The position numbers and the translations under genes are program-made. The notes beneath the pieces were generated by a model, which was not told the DNA's origin, made no database searches, and saw only the letters and a program-made list of their open reading frames with translations. Positions 14,012 through 19,964 of a stretch of 20,060 bases of DNA are shown in pieces. Position 1 is the stretch's first letter; each line of letters starts with the position of its first letter. This stretch comes from Leptospira selangorensis (lineage in GTDB: Bacteria > Spirochaetota > Leptospiria > Leptospirales > Leptospiraceae): NCBI RefSeq assembly GCF_004769405.1, contig NZ_RQES01000003.1:1-20060 (forward strand), in the 5' to 3' direction.

Positions 14012-14560
14012 TTGAAAAAGATAAAATTAACATTTACCCCAACAGTCGATGAAATTATCGATGCTAGCTATCGGTTATTTTTAAAAACAGATTTTTATAA
14101 GGCAAAAATTAAAGGAAGGCCAACTCGCGTAAAAATCTGGATAGTATTATTCTTGGTATTGATATTTTTGATATATGCTTCATCTGATAAAGCAATTGGC
14201 TTTATTCTACTTACTCTTATCGCCATGGCCTCTTCATACGAATATTTCTACCCTCGAGTAGTTAAAAGAAATATGGCCAAATTTATTAGAATGGAAACAG
14301 GGCCAGAAATGAGCCCTGAAGAAATTGTAATTAGCGCAAATGGGATTACATCAAAGGTTAAAGATATTAGCATTAATTATTCTTGGAATGATTTAACTGA
14401 GGTTAAGATTAATGACTCTGACATTGAAATCTATTTTTATAAAAAGGGATTAATAGTGTTGAGGAAAAGATACCTAAATCACCCTTCAGAATTTGAAGCT
14501 ATTATTGAAATTTGCAATTCAGCCTCTTCCGAGTTGAAGACAGATCTTTCGTCAAATTGA
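14012..14560 (+). CDS. YcxB-like membrane protein, 182 aa (C15)
   Basis: The start is a TTG at 14012: AAGGA (14001-14005) stands 6 bases upstream and no in-frame ATG is near. Two membrane helices at about 44-61 (IWIVLFLVLIFLIYASS) and 64-80 (AIGFILLTLIAMASS) are flanked by basic residues. The C-terminal half follows the YcxB pattern: PEEIVISANGITSK, INYSWNDLTEVKINDSDIEI, YFYKKGLIVLRKRYL. This family is widespread, small and of unknown function. A terminator-like hairpin follows the gene at 14579-14605. Confidence 0.82.
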   Translation: MKKIKLTFTPTVDEIIDASYRLFLKTDFYKAKIKGRPTRVKIWIVLFLVLIFLIYASSDKAIGFILLTLIAMASSYEYFYPRVVKRNMAKFIRMETGPEMSPEEIVISANGITSKVKDISINYSWNDLTEVKINDSDIEIYFYKKGLIVLRKRYLNHPSEFEAIIEICNSASSELKTDLSSN

Positions 14561-14578
14561 GTTCAATATAATTGCACG

Positions 14579-14605
14579 GATCTAAAAATTCTTTAGATCT
14601 TATTT
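14579..14605 (+). terminator. Rho-independent terminator after C15 gene
   Basis: GATCTAAA (14579-14586) and TTTAGATC (14592-14599) form a perfect 8-bp stem with a 5-base loop, followed by TTATTT. It starts 18 bases after the stop codon and just before attC16. Its right part overlaps the cassette's closing arm. Confidence 0.65.
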
Positions 14606-14610
14606 ACTGC

Positions 14611-14764
14611 GCCTAACTGTCGGCTTATCGCTGCGCTTCGAGATTGCTTTCGCAACTCTCGCTTGGCCTCCGGCACATTTTGCTTTGTCACTCATCTTGC
14701 ATGGCAAGCTTCGTGCCAAGTGCTTCCGCACGCGCAAAACGTCGATAACCCTTGGTCGTTAAGC
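14611..14764 (+). repeat. attC16 (ends C15)
   Basis: R'' is GCCTAAC and R' is GTTAAGC. The L boxes are class C. The interior resembles attC22, including CACATTTTGCTTTGTCACTC. Confidence 0.93.
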
Positions 14765-14860
14765 GTACATGCCTGCAAACTTTGTTTTTATTATTTTAGG
14801 ATTTGAAGCTTGGATTTCGTGTTAATCATTTCTAAAACTAATTTAGATTTCAATTTTTGA

Positions 14861-15056
14861 GCATCCGTTTCATCGCACTAGTGGAGCGTTGGCCTGCGAT
14901 ATTGTTTTAGGGTAACCGCTTTAATGCGGTAACCATTTCCGTAAGAGTAAATTACGAAGTGCGATTGAAACGTCTGGAATAGTATGGACAGTTACAATTT
15001 GTCCGTCTTGAATTTTACTTTAATAGGGAATAGATCTCGGACACAGTTGCTGTCCG
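14861..15056 (+). ncRNA. Candidate structured RNA in gene-less cassette C16
   Basis: C16 (458 bp) has no convincing gene: the only frame open for more than 60 codons runs into attC17. Its body holds nested inverted repeats. An outer stem pairs CGTTTCATCGCAC (14866-14878) with GTGCGATTGAAACG (14959-14972), 13 pairs with one bulge. Inside it, GGTAACCGC (14911-14919) faces GCGGTAACC (14926-14934), 8 of 9 pairs. TTCCGTAA (14937-14944) faces TTACGAA (14952-14958) with one bulge. Two further hairpins follow: GGACA/TGTCC (14986-15004) and CGGACA/TGTCCG (15038-15056). ATCGCA (14872-14877) can also pair with TGCGAT (14895-14900), which competes with the outer stem. Strand and function are unknown, and the plus strand is assumed. 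Confidence 0.5.
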
Positions 15057-15068
15057 TGCAGTCACGTC

Positions 15069-15222
15069 GCTTAACTATCGGCTTGGCGTTGCGCTTCGGG
15101 CTCACTTCGTGCCCCTCGCTCCAGGCTACGCCACATTTCGCTTTGTCACTCGTCTTGCAAAGCAAGTCTCGTGCCAAGTGCTTACGCACTCGCGAAACGT
15201 CGCCAACCCTTGGTCGTTAGAC
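15069..15222 (+). repeat. attC17 (ends C16)
   Basis: R'' is GCTTAAC and R' is GTTAGAC. The L boxes are class D (GGCTTGGCG with CGCCAACCC). It is closely related to attC14. Confidence 0.92.
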
Positions 15223-15228
15223 GCAATT

Positions 15229-15711
15229 ATGAAAATAACTATGACGAAAGAAAAATTAGAATTTTATAAATATGAAATCAGATTTAAGAAAAGAATAACG
15301 AAAATTTCCTCTTTAGAAAAGAAACAAGCTTTAAAGTTTTTTGAAGAGCCTCTAAATACAACTGGAGTCTATAAGATCTATATTCTACGTAAAAATAATC
15401 GTATTCTTTACGTTGGGCAAACTAAAAGACAACTTCGCAGTCGTTTGAACTATGGCTTAGCAGCTGAAGGGAAAAATGGGTATCATGGATATAAATGGAA
15501 AACTGAAGAAGTCGCCGAGATTATTGTTTTTTATTTTATGGATCGCAAATATGATCAGGAATTAATTGAAACTATAGAAGGTGAAATAGTTTATCTTGTT
15601 AGAAAAAAGACAGGTCATTGGCCAATTTTTCAAAATGAAATTCATTTTCACAACGTTAAAGATAAAAGTGCATTTCAAATTGCAAATGAAATCTATTCCA
15701 TTGTTTCTTAA
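15229..15711 (+). CDS. GIY-YIG nuclease-like protein, 160 aa (C17)
   Basis: The first ATG is only 6 bases after the attC17 R' box, leaving no room for a ribosome site in the cassette. A second ATG at 15241 is an alternative. The GIY-YIG core is clear: G46-V-Y48 in TTGVYKIYI, Y61-V-G63 in ILYVGQT, basic LRSRL (Arg70, Arg72), a Glu (117 or 119) in IETIEGEIV, and Asn136 in FQNEIHFH. These are the motif positions of the family's metal-dependent DNA cleavage. The first 45 residues are a Lys-rich helical extension. It stands alone, without a methylase or intron, so it could be an anti-phage or mobile-element nuclease. Confidence 0.85.
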   Translation: MKITMTKEKLEFYKYEIRFKKRITKISSLEKKQALKFFEEPLNTTGVYKIYILRKNNRILYVGQTKRQLRSRLNYGLAAEGKNGYHGYKWKTEEVAEIIVFYFMDRKYDQELIETIEGEIVYLVRKKTGHWPIFQNEIHFHNVKDKSAFQIANEIYSIVS

Positions 15712-15751
15712 CTATTCTTATTACAAAGATGTCTTATAACTTCATTACTGC

Positions 15752-15905
15752 GTCTAACTATCGGCTCTGACGCTGCGCTTCGAGATTGCTACGCAACTCT
15801 CGCTTGGCCTTCGGCACATTTCGCTTTGTCACTCGCCTTGCAGGGCAAGTCTCGCGCCAAGTGCTTACGCACTCGCGAAACGTCGTCAAGCCTTGGTCGT
15901 TAGGC
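15752..15905 (+). repeat. attC18 (ends C17)
   Basis: R'' is GTCTAAC and R' is GTTAGGC. The L boxes are class A. Its TTGGTC spacer can serve as a -35 element for C18. Confidence 0.93.
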
Positions 15906-15922
15906 GCAATAAGTGCTATAAT
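15893..15922 (+). promoter_or_regulatory. Possible promoter across the attC18/C18 junction
   Basis: TTGGTC (15893-15898), the conserved right spacer of the attC, is followed after 18 bases by a perfect TATAAT (15917-15922) in C18. The -35 matches 4 of 6. If active, transcription would start near 15929, about 60 bases before the gene at 15989. Confidence 0.35.
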
Positions 15923-15988
15923 AAAAAATAGAAAGTAAAATATATAATTTAATATGCCTTTGGGGCTTAATTATAAGTTGTAACCATA

Positions 15989-16330
15989 ATGAACTTAGAC
16001 GAATTAGCTGAGAACATTCAAAAATCCATTATTCAATATAATCAATTGTTTGTGGATATTCTTTTTCAATGGAAAGTGAATGATAAAGTTATAACGGATC
16101 TTTCCAATGAATTTGAATCCGCTTTAGAGAAGCTATTCAAGATACACTTAGAAGAATTCAAGATAGTTTCTAAGTTATGGGAAAAATTCTACAAAGATGC
16201 TATTCAGAATATACAAGGTCTGACTATGAACGAAAGATTATATTTTTTTTGTCTCTTTGAAAGATTCGATTCATGTAACTCTGTAAATTGCAGAGACAAA
16301 ATATATACAAAATTATTGGCCAAAAAATAG
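15989..16330 (+). CDS. Hypothetical helical protein, 113 aa (C18)
   Basis: A small, soluble, all-helical protein with alternating charge: MNLDELAENIQKSIIQYNQL, then ESALEKLFKIHLEEFKIVSK. A short Cys-containing segment (RFDSCNSVNCRD) near the C-terminus could be a disulphide or half a metal site. No family is recognised. The start at 15989 lies 84 bases after attC18 without a clear ribosome site, and a perfect TATAAT lies in that leader. It stops 10 bases before attC19. Confidence 0.7.
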   Translation: MNLDELAENIQKSIIQYNQLFVDILFQWKVNDKVITDLSNEFESALEKLFKIHLEEFKIVSKLWEKFYKDAIQNIQGLTMNERLYFFCLFERFDSCNSVNCRDKIYTKLLAKK

Positions 16331-16340
16331 CACTTACTGC

Positions 16341-16510
16341 GCCTAACTATCGGCTCTGACGCAGCGCTTCGAGATTGCTACGCAACTCTCGCTCGGGCTG
16401 CGCCACATTGGCTTCAGTCACGCCTTTTGCGAAGCAAAAGTTCGTGCCTGTTCCTAACGCCTCTTCGAGGCTCAGGAATCGCCAACGTCGTCAAGCCTTG
16501 GTCGTTAGTC
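16341..16510 (+). repeat. attC19 (ends C18)
   Basis: R'' is GCCTAAC and R' is GTTAGTC. The L boxes are class A, but the interior (extra GCCTC-ttc-GAGGC hairpin, 170 bp) is like the class C sites attC3 and attC12. The mosaic suggests recombination or conversion between sites. Confidence 0.93.
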
Positions 16511-16589
16511 GCCATATCGAAGTATATTTTTTAATAACTCGGATTCTTCAACGATCGGCACTAATCAATCGAGATTCATATTTGTTCAA

Positions 16590-17003
16590 ATGAATATTAG
16601 TTTTGATAATGAGCGCATTAATATTGGAGAAGATAGTCTCCGCTATGATTCTTACTATTTAGATGATGATGGTCGACTGCATACCAACATGCGAAATTTA
16701 CTCCGTCAATGGTATATAATCTTATCTTCACTTATAGAAAGGGAAGTTGCTTATCTACCGTATTCTATTGCTGATGAATCAGTTTCTTGCTTGAAGGTTG
16801 AAAAAAATAAGGATAGCTTATCACTTCGTTGTGTCACTATAGTATATCCAGGATATGCGATTAGTCTGGACGATTTAGTTTTGTTTGCTAGATCCACTGA
16901 ACATGAGATCTGTCACGAATTTCCCCAATATTTTGGAGTATTTCAGTTTTCTGAATTTATAAATGCTTTAAAATTAGCTTTGGACATTCGAAACGGCGAC
17001 TAA
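16590..17003 (+). CDS. Hypothetical protein, 137 aa (C19)
   Basis: An acidic soluble protein. The middle (LLRQWYIILSSLIEREVAYL, then PYSIADESVSCLKVEK) recalls a family of short proteins with a W-x-x-x-L helix followed by Y-L-P-Y-x-x-x-D-E. I cannot name it and see no catalytic motif. The ATG at 16590 is 79 bases after attC19 with no clear ribosome site; the leader contains TATATT. The TAA stop lies inside the R'' box of attC20, so the last codons (GGC GAC) are shared with the attC edge. Confidence 0.72.
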   Translation: MNISFDNERINIGEDSLRYDSYYLDDDGRLHTNMRNLLRQWYIILSSLIEREVAYLPYSIADESVSCLKVEKNKDSLSLRCVTIVYPGYAISLDDLVLFARSTEHEICHEFPQYFGVFQFSEFINALKLALDIRNGD

Positions 17004-17154
17004 CTATCGGCTTATCGCTGCGCTTCGAGATTGCTTACGCAACTCTCGCTTGGGCTACGCCACATTGGCTCAGTCACTCGAATTGCAAAGCAATTCTCGT
17101 GCCTGTCTTCGCTTCGCTCAGCTCGCCAACGTCGATAACCCTTGGTCGTTAAGC
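16998..17154 (+). repeat. attC20 (ends C19)
   Basis: R'' is GACTAAC and R' is GTTAAGC. The L boxes are class C. The distal part differs from the other sites (CTTCGCTTCGCTCAGCTCG). The R'' TAA is the stop codon of the C19 gene. Confidence 0.93.
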
Positions 17155-17177
17155 GCAATGCTCAAAAATAATATTCT

Positions 17178-18026
17178 ATGACAAAGATTGATTTAGATGA
17201 AGATGAATATTTGGCAAGGGAGGCTTTTGCACAATATGGCCTCACGATGTATTTAGCTCAGTCTCTTGAAAAATCGGTTGGCATTTGGATTACCTTTGGC
17301 CTAACAAAAGATAGAAAAATAACTCAATTTCAATTTGACCATGAATTGGAAGAGACATTCAAAAATACTTTTGGTGGATTAATTAAAATAATAAAAGACT
17401 TAGAGATTCAAATTGAGCCAAATTTACTAGCTAAGCTTGAAGTAGCTCTGATGGAGCGAAATCGCCTAGCGCATCATTATTGGTGGGAACATTCAGTTTC
17501 TTTCACGAAGAGGGAAGGAAAACTCTATATCTTAAACGAATTGAAAGGAATTCAAATTCTCTTCACTGAGTTAGACGGCGCAATTACTAGTTTAACTGAT
17601 AAGGATGCTGAAAGCAAAGGAGTAACATCTGGAATTATACAAAAATTTTCTGAAGATTTAGTTGAGGGACCAATTATTTTATTTGAACAAGGGAGAATTC
17701 TACGGAAAAAAGAAATGCTTATTGAAGTCGGGAGATTATATACTAATACGGATCGACGTCAGTATGCACCAATCTTCACTTTTGAAGATGGGAGTCGGTG
17801 GACTCTTGGTGACAAGGGTTTTACGTACCCTTCTGAAATTAATGATACAAATTATGAAATTGAAAAAAGTATAGTACCGTTACTCCCAACTTTAATTGAA
17901 ACTAGATCAAAGAACTCTACTCCCTGGGAGTATGACTTAAATATGGACTGTGGATATGTTCTGAGTGTTAAGAAAACTCAAGGAATTCCGGGCATTTTGT
18001 TTTCTTATTCGATCAAAAAGAAATAG
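17178..18026 (+). CDS. HEPN-like protein with RX4H motif, 282 aa (C20)
   Basis: The N-terminal half (about residues 10-105) is a helical bundle: YGLTMYLAQSLEKSVGIWIT, then LLAKLEVALMERNRLAHHYW. It contains Arg94-Asn-Arg-Leu-Ala-His99, which fits the RX4-6H active-site motif of HEPN ribonucleases. In that superfamily the motif Arg and His cut RNA, often in toxins and anti-phage proteins. The C-terminal half (from about residue 170) is an unrecognised, strand-rich domain (QYAPIFTFEDGSRWTLGDKG). No antitoxin partner lies beside it. The start at 17178 is the first ATG in frame after attC20. A HEPN-type role is inferred from the motif and helical context. Confidence 0.78.
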   Translation: MTKIDLDEDEYLAREAFAQYGLTMYLAQSLEKSVGIWITFGLTKDRKITQFQFDHELEETFKNTFGGLIKIIKDLEIQIEPNLLAKLEVALMERNRLAHHYWWEHSVSFTKREGKLYILNELKGIQILFTELDGAITSLTDKDAESKGVTSGIIQKFSEDLVEGPIILFEQGRILRKKEMLIEVGRLYTNTDRRQYAPIFTFEDGSRWTLGDKGFTYPSEINDTNYEIEKSIVPLLPTLIETRSKNSTPWEYDLNMDCGYVLSVKKTQGIPGILFSYSIKKK

Positions 18027-18038
18027 CTTGAGCACTGC

Positions 18039-18189
18039 GCTTAACTAAAAATTGTCGCGGCGCTTCGGGATCGCTACGCGACCCTTGCTTGGGCTTCGCC
18101 AAATTCCGCTTTGTCACTCGTCTTGCATAGCAAGCCTCGCGCCAAGTCCTTCGGACTCGCGGTACTTCGACAATTATTGGTCGTTAAGC
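18039..18189 (+). repeat. attC21 (ends C20), divergent L boxes
   Basis: R'' is GCTTAAC and R' is GTTAAGC, complementary because C20 and C21 open with the same R' type. The L boxes are unlike all others: ATTGTCG on the left faces CGACAAT on the right, a full covariation. The right spacer keeps TTGGTC. The interior resembles attC8. Confidence 0.9.
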
Positions 18190-18206
18190 GAACATCCGAA
18201 CGAAAA

Positions 18207-18833
18207 ATGAAATTTATGAAGAAAATTATGATTATACTTTTCATTATTCCGTGTTGCCTTTGGGGCGAAACGGACGAAGACTTTGATAAAAGTCTTTCTA
18301 ATTTATGCAAAGATAATGCTAATGTATCTTTCTGTTCCATTCTGGAAAAGTTTAAACATGGGACTGTTCCAAAATTTGGAACTACTTCATGTATTATCAT
18401 TGGAGAAGGACAAAAATATTCTTTTGTTAAAAACCCTCAAAATGTCCCCAAGGATTACTATGCTATACTTATTAAATATTCTACATCTAATCTGCGTATA
18501 AGTTTTATAAAGTTAATTCCTGAGAATAATCAAGAAGTTGTGGAACTTAAGAATTTATTGCAAGCAGGCCTGACCGGAAATTCTATTAATCAGAATGAAT
18601 TTCTTTCGTTCTTACGAAGTCAATTTGAGAATCAAGTTTTCGATGAAATAGATTTTAGTGATCGAAGTATTAGATTAAAATATCTAAATGCACCGAATGG
18701 AATTTTGAGACAATTTGAAGATAACTTAATTTTAGTTCAAATAGTTTTAGGTGCGCATAAGCGACCTAGTATATTTCTTTTTTCAGCTGGTTTGAAGCAA
18801 TGTTTCCCAGCTTCACGTTCGGACGTCGCTTAA
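18207..18833 (+). CDS. Exported hypothetical protein, 208 aa (C21)
   Basis: The start at 18207 is the first ATG after attC21, and ATG 18216 is an alternative. The N-terminus MKFMKKIMIILFIIPCCLWG is a signal peptide with cleavage likely near WGE. The tandem cysteines (PCC) could also be a lipobox. The mature protein has two further early cysteines (LCKD and FCSI) that may form a disulphide. It is mixed alpha/beta with no recognised family. The TAA stop is inside the R'' box of attC22, so the last residues (SDVA) are encoded by the cassette's closing arm. Confidence 0.72.
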   Translation: MKFMKKIMIILFIIPCCLWGETDEDFDKSLSNLCKDNANVSFCSILEKFKHGTVPKFGTTSCIIIGEGQKYSFVKNPQNVPKDYYAILIKYSTSNLRISFIKLIPENNQEVVELKNLLQAGLTGNSINQNEFLSFLRSQFENQVFDEIDFSDRSIRLKYLNAPNGILRQFEDNLILVQIVLGAHKRPSIFLFSAGLKQCFPASRSDVA

Positions 18834-18979
18834 CTGTCGGCTTATCGCTGCGCTTCGAGATTGCTTCGCAACTCTTGCTTGGGCTACGCCACATTTTGCT
18901 TTGTCACTCATCTTGCGTGGCAAGCTTCGTGCCAAGTGCTTCGCACTCGCAAAACGTCGATAACCCTTGGTCGTTAGAC
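18828..18979 (+). repeat. attC22 (ends C21)
   Basis: R'' is GCTTAAC and R' is GTTAGAC. The L boxes are class C. The R'' TAA is the stop codon of the C21 gene. Confidence 0.93.
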
Positions 18980-19014
18980 GAACATCACGGAAAAACATAC
19001 TTAAAAGGGAATTT

Positions 19015-19746
19015 ATGAAAGATACCGATACAGCAGAAAAGCCGGAGACAGAAGGCGTTGAAGTTTTTTCGCATTTCAACACAAAATTCAGATATGAACT
19101 TTCATTTATCCCCGATGTTTGTCCTTCTTGTCATCATAAGATTCGTCCCGAATTTATAAGCTTGTTTACAAACGATAATTACCCGGAACTTTATGCATTT
19201 TTTAAATGTACGGATAGAAAATGTTGCTCCGCCATCGTTGCTGAATATGAGAAAATAAGAAATAGTTTTGGTCGCCCTGGCTTTGCTAAGACTGCTTTTA
19301 TATACTATTCATATATTAAAACTCGCCCAGTAAAGCCGAGTACAATTACTTTTAGTGAAGAAATTAATAAGGTTTCTCCGAAATTTGTAGAAATTTACAA
19401 TCAGGCGAATGTAAGTGAATCAATTTCATTACTTGAAATATCAGGTATAGCATATAGGAAATCATTAGAATTTCTTATTAAGGATTACTTAATAAATGCG
19501 CTAAAGAAAGATGAAGAATCAATTAAGAAAAAAAATCTGGGAAAATGTATTTCAGAAGATATTACTGATGAGAATATAAAAGCAACAGCCCAAAGGGCTG
19601 TATGGTTAGGGAATGACGAGGCCCATTATTACCGGATTTGGCAAAATCAAGACATTAGCGATTTAAAGATTCTAATAAGGATAACAGCAAACTGGATTGA
19701 ATCGCATTTACTAACTGCTAAATATAAAACTGAGATGAATCCGTGA
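19015..19746 (+). CDS. Zinc-ribbon DUF4145 protein, 243 aa (C22)
   Basis: AAAAGGGA stands 4-5 bases before the ATG at 19015; the frame is open back to 18967 but without a ribosome site. Residues about 35-38 (CPSC) and 65-71 (CTDRKCC) form a zinc ribbon. The C-terminal half shows the DUF4145 pattern: SLLEISGIAYRKSLEFLIKD, then VWLGNDEAHYYRIW. WLGN-D-x-x-H is the family's conserved end. It is analogous to the C8 protein but too different to be a recent copy. The role is probably RNA- or defence-related through a HEPN-like fold, unproven. It stops 4 bases before attC23. Confidence 0.83.
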   Translation: MKDTDTAEKPETEGVEVFSHFNTKFRYELSFIPDVCPSCHHKIRPEFISLFTNDNYPELYAFFKCTDRKCCSAIVAEYEKIRNSFGRPGFAKTAFIYYSYIKTRPVKPSTITFSEEINKVSPKFVEIYNQANVSESISLLEISGIAYRKSLEFLIKDYLINALKKDEESIKKKNLGKCISEDITDENIKATAQRAVWLGNDEAHYYRIWQNQDISDLKILIRITANWIESHLLTAKYKTEMNP

Positions 19747-19750
19747 CGTC

Positions 19751-19891
19751 GTCTAACTTTCGCCTCTGGCGCTCCGTTTCGAGCTCGCTACGCGACCCTC
19801 ACTCCGGGCTTCGCCACATTTGCTTCCGTCACTGCGCTTGCTTATGCAAGCTCGTGCCGTTGCAAACGTCGTCAAGCCTTGGTCGTTAGCC
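19751..19891 (+). repeat. attC23 (ends C22)
   Basis: R'' is GTCTAAC and R' is GTTAGCC. The right L box is class A (CGTCAAGCC), but the left side reads GCCTCTGGCG and pairs poorly. This is the most weakened L pair of the window, so the site may recombine less well. Confidence 0.9.
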
Positions 19892-19929
19892 GAACAGTTT
19901 GGCTAAATTTATCTTTTAAAGCAAAAAGA

Positions 19930-19957
19930 TTGACGTCGTAACCTATTAGGTTACAAT
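19930..19957 (+). promoter_or_regulatory. higBA promoter (C23)
   Basis: TTGACG (19930-19935) and TACAAT (19952-19957) are separated by 16 bases, a strong sigma-70-type pair. Transcription would start near 19964, right at the TTG start codon of higB, so the toxin message may be leaderless. A palindrome fills the spacer. Confidence 0.7.
19938..19954. promoter_or_regulatory. Palindromic operator in the higBA promoter
   Basis: GTAACCT (19938-19944) and AGGTTAC (19948-19954) are perfect reverse complements across ATT. The repeat sits between -35 and -10. HigA antitoxins are known to repress their own operon, so this is the likely HigA site. Confidence 0.65.
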
Positions 19958-19964
19958 TTGTCCA

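Noticed and set aside
14984..15220. 78-codon open frame in cassette C16
   Set aside because: More than half of it is attC17 sequence, and the front part covers hairpins with no ribosome site or recognisable protein.
17662..17874. 70-codon forward frame inside the C20 gene
   Set aside because: It is nested in another frame of the HEPN-like gene, without domain or ribosome site.
175..19891. CRISPR array
   Set aside because: Repeats of 139-173 bp separated by 300 to 1800 bases of coding sequence do not fit CRISPR repeats and spacers; the R and L boxes identify attC.
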